DNA of 64,000 bases, from positions 315,001 to 379,000 of the forward strand of contig RPFO01000041.1 of the NCBI GenBank assembly GCA_009746045.1, written 5' to 3'. This DNA is from Mesostigma viride. Its lineage: Eukaryota > Streptophyta > Mesostigmatophyceae > Mesostigmatales > Mesostigmataceae. How positions within the stretch are numbered: the stretch's first letter is position 1; each line of letters starts with the position of its first letter. Of the stretch, positions 8,693 through 19,676 are shown one piece after another. The notes beneath the pieces are model-generated. The model did not search any database, had not been told where the DNA came from, and saw nothing but the letters and a program-made list of their open reading frames with translations. A program made the translations under genes and the position numbers.

Positions 8693-10681
8693 AACAACAA
8701 CAACAACAAGAAGCAGGACAAGGAGGACAAGTCTTCTCAGCGGTGCACCCGCTGTGGCATGAAGTACCACCTGCGGCCCACCTGCCGCAAGAACGTGGAC
8801 GAGCTGGGGCATTTGGACGTCCTGTGCCACAAGTGCCACGGGCCGCCCCACGGTGACCCCAAGGACTGCAAGCGGCCTCCTTACGGCAAGAAGTGTGAGT
8901 CTCCCTCTCATGCTGGCTTGAGTGTGCCTGCTTCACCTTCTTCTTCTGCATGCCCCACTGTCAGAGCAGTGAGCAGTTCTGGAAAGGTGCTACAGCTGGT
9001 TTCAGAAGATTATGTCTCTAAACCAACCTTCACATCTATGGTTCCCAAGGTGTGCAGAGTGTCCCCAGCAGAGGATGCTCAGATCAGTTTTCAGGAGCTT
9101 GCTTTGCAGTTGCATTTCCTTTATGGGCATGAAGTGAGTGCAGAGGTGGTGGCAGCAGCAATAGGGGGGGCAGCACTCAGACGTGCATGCCAGGTGGTCA
9201 GATCCCACTGCCAGCATTGTCAGTTCAATGCACCCAAACCCCCTAAGTGGCATGTAGCTACCCCACCTAAGAGCAAGGGCAGGGTGGTAGGAGATGTCTT
9301 TCATATCAAAGGACAATCTTACTTGGCACTTAAAGATGCATGGTCAAGGTACACAACCATTGAACCATTACCTGGAATGGACAAGACACAGTTGCTCAGG
9401 GCTCTCTTGATTGCTCAGGCCAGGTACTACCCTGTGGAGGCATTGTTACTGGATCAGCAGTTCACATGTCTTGCCAATGAACCAGGGTGTGAGGCTATTG
9501 ATCTGGCTGGGCTAGAAGATCATGAGAGGCAAGGCATTATTGAAAGGGCCATCAGGTCCATTAAAACCCTTGTAGCCAAAGAAGATGGCAATCTGCTGGC
9601 TGACAGTGGGTCCTATGCTGACAGAGCTCTGTGGTCCACCAGGTTGTGCCAAGTCCTCAACAGGAGGCCACTCATGAAAACCCCACAAGGGGTGGTCATT
9701 ACACCAGATGGATTGCATGCAGGCATTTATCCACCTGAGGTACTAGCCCTCTACAACGCACAGCGAGCACAGACAGCTAGCAGGTTAGCTGTCAAGGATG
9801 CAAAGCATCCACGTCCCACCTTCAGAGAAGGGGATCAGGTCCTATTCTACAAGGAGTCGGGACTAGGCAAGGTGGGTACCTGGCATGGGCCAGCCACCAT
9901 CCTAAAGTTTAACACCACTGGCAGGACAGTGTTAGTTAAACACAATGACACGGGAAAAATTCACAGGTGTTCACCTCACAGGATGAAATTGTATTTTCCA
10001 ACTGTGTCAGACGTGGCAGAGGAGGAAGAGCTGTTGGCCGACAGCCCTGTACAGTTGCCTGGCATCCCAGCGTTGCCCAGTGAGTGGTTGTTTGGAACAC
10101 CCACTGGTGAGTGTGAGAGCCACACCCACTGTGACACCCAGGTCACCCTTGATGATTGCAGGCAGTCACTGCAGGATTGGCCCCCTGCAGCAGAGGGTCA
10201 CATTGGCAAAACAGGTGATCAGCAACCTATCACCTCTACAAGTGTGAACATAGCTCAGCCACTAGCTGCACCTTCCAAACGCAGCCTAGCAGACGCTGTT
10301 CGCATTTTACAAGCAGCTCATAGAGCCAAAGCTCAAACTGCTGCAGGATCAGCTAAGGTGGGGAAGGTTGGGCAGAATGACAATAGCCCATTTATGGTTG
10401 CAGTGGACACACAAGCCCAGGTCAGCATTATCAGTGCCCTGGCTGTGCCCCATTTGCCTTTGGAACCTTCACCCTGGCACCATGTGGCTGATTTCTCAGG
10501 GCAGTCATCCCTCAAGGTATTAGGTCAGGTCATGTTGACTATACTCGGTATCCCCACCCTTTTCAGGTATTGGAAGGTTATAAAGGGAATGCTTTGTTGG
10601 GGGATCCTTTTCTCTGTTACCCTGGTGTCCTCATATCCAGTGATAGACTATCCATCCAGGACATGGGTGGTGTTGATCTGA
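6785..10681 (+). pseudogene. Element B gag-pol: gag core, zinc knuckle, integrase, protease
   Basis: The meaningful part starts near 7190. Gag core: GLPEGYTREQ (about 7872) and a helical segment similar to that of A. Next come a Lys-Gly repeat (8524-8600), a polyAsn tract from AAC repeats (about 8624-8709), zinc knuckle CTRCGMKYHLRPTC (8744-8785) and a second Cys/His cluster. Integrase: HHCC near 9109-9220, then acidic residues near 9293, 9449 and 9545. A GPY/F-like tail follows (about 9826-9995, with WHGPATIL). The protease-like motif VDTQAQVS is at about 10403. The protein text ends in nonsense after about 10560, where the frame breaks; the partner frame continues with RT at 10561. The integrase precedes the protease, as in A. 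Confidence 0.85.
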
Positions 10682-12453
10682 ATCATTTCAAAATTTCTCT
10701 TGAAAAACTTCTTAACACCAACATTGCTTCTGTAAAATTTGCTACACCCAAGTATGCCCCAGGGCAAGAACCCTGTGTGGCAGACCTGGTTCACAACCAA
10801 AAACTTCATCCCAACTCATTTGGATTGGGCAAGCATGATGTGGCTAAAATGTCTCCTCTTTCTTATGAACAGATAGAGCAAGACTGTCGCACACACATAG
10901 GATTCCTAAAATGGGTGGAGGCCTTTAACAAGGCCAGGGAAGAATGGGTAGTGCCAGATCCTCTTAGTCCTTCTCATACTCCCCCTGTCACACCTATTGA
11001 CAAAAAGCCTGCAGGGTGCAAGCACTTGCGCCTGAAGTTTGTGTGTAAACATAAGCCAGCAGCAGATGGGTCAGTCATCTTTCATGCTAGACCTTGTGTG
11101 ACAGAGTTCAAGGGCACCACTGATCTGACAGAGGCAGAGTTGTACACGCCAGGCATTCAGCAAACATCCCTAAAAATCTTGCTGTCTGTCTTTGTGGGTC
11201 ATCTCAATGATGGGGATGACTATATCTGTAAGGCTACAGACATTAAAAGGGCTTTCCTGAAAGGCTCACCTGAGATAGCACAACAAGTGTGGCATGGTCA
11301 GGTGTACGTAGTCTCCACTCCCAGAGTTTGGGCAAAACACATCCCTCAGCAGTACCTGAAAGCTAACATAGGTGTTGAAGGGCTGCAATCAGCTCCTCGC
11401 ATTTTCAGGATGTCAGCTCAGGCTGTGTTTGAAAAGTTAGGGGCTAGATATGATGACATAGACCCTTGCTTCTTTGTGGTCCCACACCCTCATGGCATTC
11501 TCACCTTTGTGTGGCATGGGGATGATCAGCTGATTGCTGGGCCAAGGCGTGCTGTGGATGATTTTATTCAACAAGTGTCACAGCATTTTGAGATTGGCAA
11601 GCAAGTAGAGCTGGGCACCACTGCCATAAAATTTTGTGGCACAATGTTACAACTCCAGCAGCATCAAAACCAGTGGGTGTGTGCACTCTACTCTCCCAAT
11701 GATTACATGCACAGCTGCTTGGAGGTTTTGCAAACAAAAATCAAACCTGGAGCCTGTCCTACCATTAGAGGCAAGCTGGGGTGGTTGTGCTCAACGTGTG
11801 CACCTCACCTGGCTGTGGTTAGCAGAGTTGATGATGATGTCTTGATGCAAGTAGGTCACAAAGCCATCACCAAAACTCTCCAGGAGGGCCCTCCCCTTAT
11901 CTTGCACTCCTTGGATCTCCACAAAACCATTCACATCCAAGCTATGATGGATAGTTCCATGGAGTCCAGGCAGATTACCAAGATGCAGGCAAGGGAGTCA
12001 GGCTTGTATTTTGTGCAGAATGATGATGCACCCTTGTCTCTCATTTCATGGTACAGCCGGTTGCATAGACGCAAGGCTGTCAGCAGCAATGCTGCTGAGT
12101 GCAGGGCAGTGGTGTCAGCAGTGCTTCATGCCAGGTACTTGAATCATGTGCTGGTTTGGTTGCAGATGCAAGCAGGCAGCAATGCTGGGGTGGTGGCACA
12201 CTTGCTCACTGACAGTCAGTCAGTCCTCAGTTTCCTTGCTAACCCCTATGCTGTCCACACTGATCTTGACTGGGTGGTCCTGAAACAGGAGTCCACCTAC
12301 TGGGAGTCCACCCGTCACGTGGAGGACAAACACAACGCTGCTGATGCACTCACTAAAGTGCCTCAGCAGGCAGCTGAACAATATCAGCTGTTGTACCACT
12401 TGATGAACCCCTATGGCAAGCAGGCAACCCTGCCCCATAGGGGGGACGCCTAG
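10561..12453 (+). pseudogene. Element B pol: reverse transcriptase and RNase H
   Basis: The ATG at 10570 is not a true start: the homologous frame of A continues through this point, so this is the downstream piece of one polyprotein. It contains the end of the protease module (GNALLGDPF), copia-type RT with DIKRAFLKG (about 11240), WHGDD (about 11512-11526), and RNase H with MDSSMESR (about 11947), AAECRAVV (about 12088), LTDSQSV (about 12208) and AADALTK (about 12338). Full-length similarity to residues 690-1319 of the A polyprotein is evident by eye. The break at 10559-10563 (CCCTTTT) is best explained by loss of one base; no canonical slippery heptamer is in phase. Confidence 0.9.
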
Positions 12454-13517
12454 CAGGGTCCTGTTCACCAGGGCCGCCTAGGTCACCCAGTACCCCTTGG
12501 GCAGGTCCAAGGGGTAGGTTGTGGCTTCCAGCAGGGGGGTTGGTTGGAGTCTGTTTTCATACATCTGCGTGCCCTATGCCCAATAAAATCTGTTTTGATT
12601 TTCTCAACACCATGGAATTTCGTTATGCACACCTTCATAGGTGGGCATGGGATGTATCTCACACCTTTATTCCCTAGGGCGTATGCCTTGGTGGAATGGC
12701 CTTGAGCTCAGTGGCTCAGGTGCCCCCATTCAAGTGGAGGGTCAAAGCTCCCTTGACAGGTGGTTACCCAGGACCCCAGTTCACTGTGGATATCCTGGGC
12801 CACCTGGCCTTACTGTTCAGTGGCAGTAAGGCATGGGTGCTGTCATGTTGTCTAGTACAACGTGCTCAGCACAGGTGCAGGATGAAATATTCCTGTCACC
12901 TGTCACCAGGACTTCAGTCACCCATGTGCAGGGCAGGGGTGGCTGGTCTCCCACGTTGTGCAGGTGCAATGTGGCCAGGTCCAGGATGTCATAGTCCTGT
13001 CACCTGTCACTCGGACTTCAGCCCCCTCTGTGCAGGGCAGGGGTGGCTGGTCCTCACATGTTGTGCAGGTACAACATGGACAGTGCAGGGTGCAATAAAC
13101 CTGTCCACTGTCACTCCTCAGGTTGCAGGTAACCTGAGCTCAGTTGACCCAGCCTGGCTGGGTATTTTCTCTCTGAGTGGGCGATGATGATGGAACAACA
13201 TGGAACCTCTTAAACGGTTACCTTGGCATTTTTTTACAAGGGCTCTCTTGGCTGGTGGTGCACTCCCTGGATAGGCAGACAGGCATAGCTATCTCCCTTG
13301 TGAGCTCGCGAGGAGGAGGAACTCCCCGGGCATGTTGAGCTAAACGTGATGCCATCACAAGTATTGCACGAGTTCTGGGGCCCATCTTTTTCAGTCCAGA
13401 TGTTGCAGTATGGGTGTCAGTTGCTCAGCACCTCAGTCAGCTTGGAGTCAGTCTCCTAGCTGGGCAGGGTCAGGCTTGAAGTCGCTAGCCTTCAACCTGA
13501 AAGGAAAACATAATGGG
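12454..13517 (+). other. Element B 3' noncoding region with ~105-bp imperfect repeats and polypurine tract
   Basis: About 1 kb follows the pol stop. An imperfect repeat recurs at roughly 105-bp spacing; for example GTGCAGGGCAGGGGTGGCTG appears near 12925 and 13030. A polypurine-like stretch, GAAAGGAAAACATAATGGG, directly abuts the 3' LTR and probably primes plus-strand synthesis. Open frames here have no recognisable domain. Confidence 0.65.
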
Positions 13518-13897
13518 AGTTAGATGAGATGCTTAGGCTGACACACGGATTTCCGGCCTGCGCGCCGCGTATTGCCTACCGCGGCTGAGCGGGACACCTC
13601 AGTACAGTACGGCAGGGTGTACGGTACTGAGGTGTCATGTGGACCGATGTGCGGTTAGTGCCAGACTGTTCCTAGGTGCTAGCTCGACCCGCCAGGTCCG
13701 GTGTAGCCGGGCCTGACGGGCCGAGTCTTAGCTGGTTGCTAGTGACGTGGTCGCATGGCATTGCGGTGTACACTTGTCCACTGGTAGTGTGCTGCAGGTA
13801 GCACCGCCATAGGCATATAGGCGTAGCACTGGGGAGTGCCACAGCACCCGAGTCTGCCCAGTTCCATTCTGAGCCCTCAGCTTTCATCGCTCTCTCA
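13518..13897 (+). repeat. Element B 3' LTR, first 380 bp
   Basis: Matches 5469-5848 with no difference that I can see. It is interrupted after CTCTCTCA by transposon C; the remaining 75 bp are at 21097-21171. Confidence 0.95.
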
Positions 13898-13928
13898 GAG
13901 GGGATTCATAAGTGTTTGCTCAATTTCA
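13898..13928 (+). repeat. Element C left terminal inverted repeat
   Basis: 31 bp, starting GAGGGGATTCATAAGT. It is the perfect reverse complement of 21063-21093. Confidence 0.95.
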
Positions 13929-14004
13929 TAAATTTTACTCAATTTTTCCACATGTGATTAAATCCTTATATTTGTCAATAAAGCAGGGGTCATCCAGCCT
14001 TCAG

Positions 14005-15055
14005 ACCATGAAAATAGACCACCCACAAAAATTGGGCTCATTCTGAGCTCAAATGGTGACATGTGACAGCATACATGTGCAGTTTTTCGTCATTTCCCCC
14101 CTTTACTTACATGAAACAAATATGAATAGTGAACAAATGAACTCATATCAGGCTGGATTCTTGCAGGCAGCATGTATACCATGAAAATAGACCACCCACA
14201 AAAATTGGGCTCATTCTGAGCTCAAATGGTGACATGTGACAGCATACATGTGCAGTTTTTCGTCATTTTCCCCCTTTTCTTACATGAAACAAATATGAAC
14301 AGTGGACAAATGAACTCATATCAGGCTGGGTTCTTGCAGGCAGCATCTAGACCATGAAAATAGACCACCCACAAAAATTGGGCTCATTTTGAGCTCAAAT
14401 GGTGACATGTGACAGCATACATGTGCAGTTTTTAGTCATTTTCCCCCTTTTCTTACATGAAACAAATATGAATAGTGAACAAATGAACTCATATCAGGCT
14501 GGATTCTTGCAGGCAGCATGTCGACCATGAAAATAGACCACCCACAAAATTTGGGCTCATTCTGAGCTCAAATGGTGACATGTGACAGCATACATGTGCA
14601 GTTTTTCGTCATTTTCCCCCTTTTCTTACATGAAACAAATATGAATAGTGAACAAATGAACTCATATCAGGCTGGATTCTTGCAGGCAGCATGTAGACCA
14701 TGAAAATAGACCACCCACAAAATTTGGGCTCATTCTGAGCTCAAATGGTGACATGTGACAGCATACATGTGCAGTTTTTAGTCATTTTCCCCCTTTTCTT
14801 ACATGAAACAAATATGAATAGTGAACAAATGAACTCATATCAGGCTGGATTCTTGCAGGCAGCATGTAGACCATGAAAATAGACCACCCACAAAAATTGG
14901 GCTCATTCTGAGCTCAAATGGTGACATGTGACAGCATACATGTGCAGTTTTTCGTCATTTTCCCCCTTTTCTTACATGAAACAAATATGAATAGTGAACA
15001 AATGAACTCATATCAGGCTGGATTCTTGCAGGCAGCATGTAGACCATGAAAATAG
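14005..15055 (+). repeat. Element C left subterminal array (173-bp unit)
   Basis: Units start at 14005, 14178, 14351, 14524, 14697 and 14870, with a partial at 15043. The period is exactly 173 bp. Each starts ACCATGAAAATAGACC and contains GAGCTCAAATGGTGACATG. The same unit is found inverted at 19601-20990. Such arrays are plausible transposase-binding regions (inference). Confidence 0.95.
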
Positions 15056-15794
15056 ACTGTTTACAGCTCAAAAGGTGACAAATGAAAGGAAAACAATGCA
15101 GTTTGATGCCATTGCCACTGTTCTCTTGAATAAAACATTTTTGTGCGACCAAATGAACTCGATCGATCATGTCAGGCTGGAAACTTGCAAGCATCAACTG
15201 AATCATGAAACTTCATGATTCAATCTGAGATGAAATGGGATGGCACAAGAGCAACCCAGGCCATCGACAAGGCACATGTCTCGGCTGCCAGTGGCACGCC
15301 ACGTACTCTTTCAGTCCAGCATGAATATACAATAAGTACTAAGACATCACCTTCTACTAGAAGCACTGGCTCACTTAATAATACATCAGAAACTAGTATA
15401 AGCTTAGCTGGTAAACCAGTCATTGCTCATAGTCCAGTCATTGGAGAAGTTTGGCCACTGCTGCAATGGGCGGCCGACACCATAGTTGGGCGGAGCTGAC
15501 ACGGATGATGGCACCCACGTGGTCACCGGGCGCCATCGTGGCACGGGCGTCGTGTTCCCAGACATGGCCAGTGTCGCAATTGAGTTGAGCGCAGCCACCG
15601 CCACAGAGACCGTGCCAGAGAAGGGGTCAATGGATGGGAGCCGGCGTCCACCAACCTGCACACCACCACCCAGCACATCAAGCCAGCATGCCTTAGGGCA
15701 CGGTATATGAAGGAATAATCAACAAACCAAACAAATATATCCTATATACTCCAACAAACTATTCACAAAGGCAGATTATGTTGATTCAAAGAAA
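15056..15794 (-). other. Region downstream of the PHD-like gene, with a possible second exon (15404-15676)
   Basis: On the minus strand a frame of about 90 codons ends at 15404 and contains TPVPRWRPVTTWVPSS. A splice donor AG|GTATGT sits upstream at 15811-15816, near the end of the polyQ exon, and AG acceptors occur around 15660-15700. A spliced C-terminal exon is therefore plausible; the join was not verified. The rest (15056-15400) shows nothing I can identify. Confidence 0.4.
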
Positions 15795-16122
15795 TCACAA
15801 TAGGAAAGGACATACCTGGGGAAGTTGCATCTGAGCCAGCATTTGCTGCACTTGCGCGAGGGGCGCTACTTCGGCGTCCCCGTCAATTACTCGTGTAGTC
15901 GTTGTAGCGGCAGGGAGTGGGAGGCGATAGTGTTGCTGTTGTTGCAGCAGCTGCTGCAGTTGCTGCAGCACCAGCTGCTGCGGATGCTGCTGCTGCTGCA
16001 GCTGCTGTAGGAGCGGCTGCAGCAGCTGCTGTAGTTGCTGGTGCGGCGGCGGCGGCTGCTGCTGCAGCTGCTGTAGGAGCTGCTGCAGCAGCTGCTGCTG
16101 CTGTGGCGGCGGCGCCGGCTGC

Positions 16123-16164
<42 letters not shown>

Positions 16165-17969
16165 AGGAGCTGTGAGAGCTGCAGCAGCTGCTGTGGCTGC
16201 AGCAGCTGCTGCGGCGGCGGCTCCTGCTGCTGCTGTTGCAAAGGCTGCTGCTGCTGCTGCATTTGCTGCTGCTGCTGCAGCTGCTGTAGGAGCTGCTGCT
16301 GCTGCTGTTGGTGCTGCTGCTGCTGCTGCTGCTGTTGCTGTTCCATCTCCTGCATCTTGCGTTGCAGCTGCGCAACCTCCGCGTTGTACTGCTTGTGCTG
16401 GTCCGTTGTACTGCTTGTGCGGCGTAGCTTCGCTACTTCTTGGTCCGAGTCGCGTTCTTCACCCGAGTCATCGCAGCGTACATATACCGAGCTCGAGGGA
16501 GGCCTCTTGTTGCGAACACCACTCGCCCTGGCTTCGGTGCTCGGCTTGACTGGCACTTGAACACCGCACTTGGGCTCTGCAGTTGGCTGCTGGCTGTCCG
16601 CCTTCACACGCTTGGAGCGTGTGGGGTGAACCAGCTGCGCCTCTGGCACGCTTTTGTTAGCGCGAGGTTGGCTGGAAGTGGCAGCTGGTGGTGGTGCCGT
16701 GGCAGCTGGTGGTGGTGCGACGCGCTTTGGGAAGTCCTTTACCAAGTCAAACTTGACGGCCTCGCCTTTGTTTGTGTAGATCAAGCCACCAGATGTGGCT
16801 CGAAGCGCCGCCAGACCTGCGTTTGGCAGGTATTCGCACACAGCATCTAGCCGGTCGCGCAGGACGGTCAGGTCGCCAACCGTGGCGACAGCACCATCCT
16901 CCATGAAGACGGGCCGAAGGGCCTGGGATTGCTGAGCCCAGTTCACGTAATATGCTGGGGGATCAGGCGTCAGCTTGGCCCCCCCGCTCTTGACAGCCTT
17001 TTCCATGATGTCCTTTCTTCCGTACGGTGTGTTGGCCAGGAAGATCCCCGCTCCTCCAGGGTACAAATGAAACCCAAGAATTACCTTGGGGAAGAGGGGT
17101 TTGCCAAACTCCTTATGAGGGATGGAGACGCGAACCAATTGTCCAACACGGAGATGGCCAGGGGAGGGGCCATCAGGGGAGGGAAGCCACGTCATAAACG
17201 CTGGAGCTTCCGACGCAAGTTGGTCGCCGGACTTGAGGTTCGCTGCATCAAAGCTGGCGCGCCGTGTCGCACTGCTAGCGCTGCCAGGCATGGCAGCTGC
17301 TGCCGGCTGGGCCTCGTCAAGGTTAGCGTGGTCTCCATGTTCTGCACCGCCTGCACAGGGGGGAGTCGCGGAGTCGCGGGGGTGTGAGGAGTCGGGTAGG
17401 TCATCGTCCACCACCCCCGCGGTCGACTTTTCATCACTCGATTGAACGCCCTTGCTGGCATCAGCCGGAATTGACGGCACGTCCTCCTTGCTGCGTGCAT
17501 CTGATTCCTGGGTGGCATGGCCGTCGGTAGTACGAGGAAACACTAGCTTCCTGCCGGGTGCCTGGTGATGTGCTTTCTCGAAGTCGTCAACGGCCTTGCA
17601 TCCGGAATCATCCATCAACATGCGCCGGTCTTTGTCGGTGTTTGGAAGAAACTTGTTAGCAGCGGACCCCAGGGCCGGGGGGGGAGTGCCGACCTCATGA
17701 TGACCGTTCGAACCCGAAGCTTGGAGATTGGCAACTTTCACGCCACCGGGGTCACGGCATCCTGGGCACCACCACTCCTCCCCATTTTTATTCCCGTCAA
17801 TTGCCTTGACGCAGATCGCATGAGCAAATAGGTTGCAGCTTTCACCATTTCGGCCCCGACAGTTGTTGTCTGCCCCATCGGCATGGCCTAAGAGGCAAAC
17901 ACCCGCAGTTCGTCCATAACACAGTCGTTCTGCCCGCAGCCTCTCTGTTTCACTCAGATACTCCGCCAT
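15795..17969 (-). CDS. PHD-like zinc-finger, polyglutamine protein carried by Element C
   Basis: 724 residues as one open frame from MAEYLSETER. Residues 17-71 form a Cys/His cluster (C25, C37, C45, H50, C53, C68, C71; HxxC and WWCPGC) resembling a PHD finger, a chromatin-reading fold, although the first spacings are atypical. Residues about 270-435 form an ordered region (VGQLVRVSIPHKEFGKP, NKGEAVKFDLVKDFPKR) that I do not recognise. A short coiled coil (about 525-550) leads into a long Gln-rich tract with some Pro and Leu (about 550-700), encoded by CAG repeats at 15940-16340. A donor-like GTATGT near the 3' end suggests that the last few residues are intronic. It is the largest gene of the transposon and may assist transposition or target chromatin (inference); it shows no DDE motif. 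Confidence 0.7.
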
Positions 17970-18231
17970 ATCCCCTACAATTTAGCGGACGACGAACTTC
18001 ATCGTCGACGACGTCATAGGCTGGCACGTTCTCGTTGTGTTCGTGCGCGCATGCCCTGCAGTGTTTTCTTGGCAGACTAGTGCACGCACCTCCACCCGCG
18101 CGCGCGCAAAGACGACGGTCACTGCGCTTTGTTCATTCAAATGCCATTTGCATGCGAGGCTCGGACAACGCCGCGGACTGTTTCACTTTTTGGATGGTCC
18201 TTCGTTTCTCGCATGTTCAGCCCAGTTCAGG
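17970..18231. other. Upstream region of the PHD-like gene
   Basis: GC-rich segment containing an alternating CG run (CGCGCGCGC, about 18098). It probably holds the promoter of the minus-strand gene. No TATA-like element is obvious. Confidence 0.4.
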
Positions 18232-18715
18232 TTGTACGGTCAGTGTTGGGGGTCGGTGAATGGGTTCTCAATGGAATTCTCAATGGAATGCCGCAACAGC
18301 CCATTTTCATTGAGAATGCAAGTCCTTTTCGCATGTTCAGCCCAGTTCAGGCTGTACGGTCAGTGTTGGGGGTCGGTGAATGAGTTCTCAATGGAATTCT
18401 CAATGGAATGCCGTTACAGCCCATTTTCATTGAGAATGCAAGACCTTTTTGCATGTTCAGGCTGTACGGTCAGTGTTGGGGGTCGGTGAATGAGTTCTCA
18501 ATGGAATTCTCAATGGAATGCCGTTACAGCCCATTTTCATTGAGAATGCAAGACCTTTTTGCATGTTCAGGCTGTACGGTCAGTGTTGGGGGTCGGTGAA
18601 TGAGTTCTCAATGGAATTCTCAATGGAATGCCGTTACAGCCCATTTTCATTGAGAATGCAAGACCTTTTTGCATGTTCAGGCTGTACGGTCAGTGTTGGG
18701 GGTCGGTGAATGAAT
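18232..18715 (+). repeat. 110-bp tandem repeat in Element C
   Basis: The landmark CAGTGTTGGGGGTCGGTGAA starts at 18241, 18361, 18471, 18581 and 18691 (spacing 120, 110, 110, 110). Each unit holds TCTCAATGGAATTCTCAATG and an inverted partner TTCATTGAGAATGCA. It lies between the PHD-like gene and the rightward open frames. Confidence 0.93.
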
Positions 18716-18720
18716 TCTGA

Positions 18721-19043
18721 ATGGAACTCTCATGCGCCGCGCTGAGGCGGCGGAAGATCGAGCCACAAACGAGGCAGGAGAGGCATAATTGGGAGAGGCG
18801 TGCCAACATAATTGCGAGAGCTGCCATGGGCGGTCGTGAAGGTTCAGACTATTGGAGGCGCCGTGACGAATATGGTGGGGGGCGCTGGAATTTTCTGTCG
18901 TTGGAAATTGAAAAAGACCCTTGCCCCAGGCCCCCTGTTTTAGCCGGGGATGAGGCAGCTTGCTGGAGAATGTTCGTTGCCGTTTTGGTGTTGCTGCTCT
19001 TACGTCCCGACCACCAGGGGCCTGTCTCGTACAAGGGGAATTG
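18721..19043 (+). other. Short open frame, unrecognised
   Basis: About 107 codons rich in Arg/Glu that end just past the left arm of a 16-bp inverted repeat. It could be an upstream exon of the frame that follows, but no splice sites were confirmed. Confidence 0.25.
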
Positions 19044-19676
19044 ATGCCCAGGCAGCGTCGATTCCCCTTGTACGAGGCCTACAACGTCGTAGTAGACGTT
19101 GATCATGACGATCAGGTCGACCATCTGGATATCGGCAGTGATGACGATGATGATGTAGGTGGTGGGTGCCGCACAGCAGGATTCAAATCATCAGCAACAA
19201 CAGTACTGAAATACGCCTGTAATGCCCATGTGATCGCGGCAGAGCTGCGCGGGCGGTGTTGTAAACATAGATGCATACAAGATCCCCAGAGCCCCCTGTC
19301 ATCCTTTGTAATATGGGAGGCGGCACGTAGCAAATATTGGGGGCTGTCCTGCAATGAACGCCGGCAGCTGGTGGTGGGGCTCTTTGTCGCTGCCGGCCTG
19401 GAGCATGTGACAGTCACCTTGCCAGAGTTTGGCCGACACCATGGGAAATACGAATGCTCGGTGCCGGTTGTGGCGGAGGTGCTGGTGCATGGGCGACGGC
19501 ACCACGTGGAGGGGTGCCACCATGCGATACGACGCATGTTTGGCATCGCCCACTCCACGTGGAGTTGCGACATGGCCCATCTGCTATACTGTTTGATGGT
19601 CTACATGCTGCTTACAAGTTTCCAGCCTGATCTGAGTTCATTTGTTCAATATTCATATTTGTTTTATGTAAGATAA
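19044..19676 (+). pseudogene. Possible truncated transposase N-terminus in Element C
   Basis: The frame opens at MPRQRRFPLYEAYN, passes through an acidic run (GSDDDDDVGGG) and then reads ELRGRCCKHRC followed by ARSKYWGLSCNERRQLV. A CC.+C motif followed by a Trp- and Arg-containing helix recalls N-terminal zinc-binding segments in various uncharacterised eukaryotic transposase-like proteins; this is a weak memory-based resemblance. From about 19600 the frame runs into the 173-bp array (MVYMLLTSFQPDL), so any catalytic domain is missing. Best read as a decayed transposase fragment, or else a novel small protein. Confidence 0.35.

Noticed and set aside
15917-16549. Poly-alanine frame opposite the polyQ gene of Element C
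   Set aside because: Antisense reading of CAG repeats (GCT/GCA frame); the minus-strand frame is longer and has a zinc-binding N-terminus.
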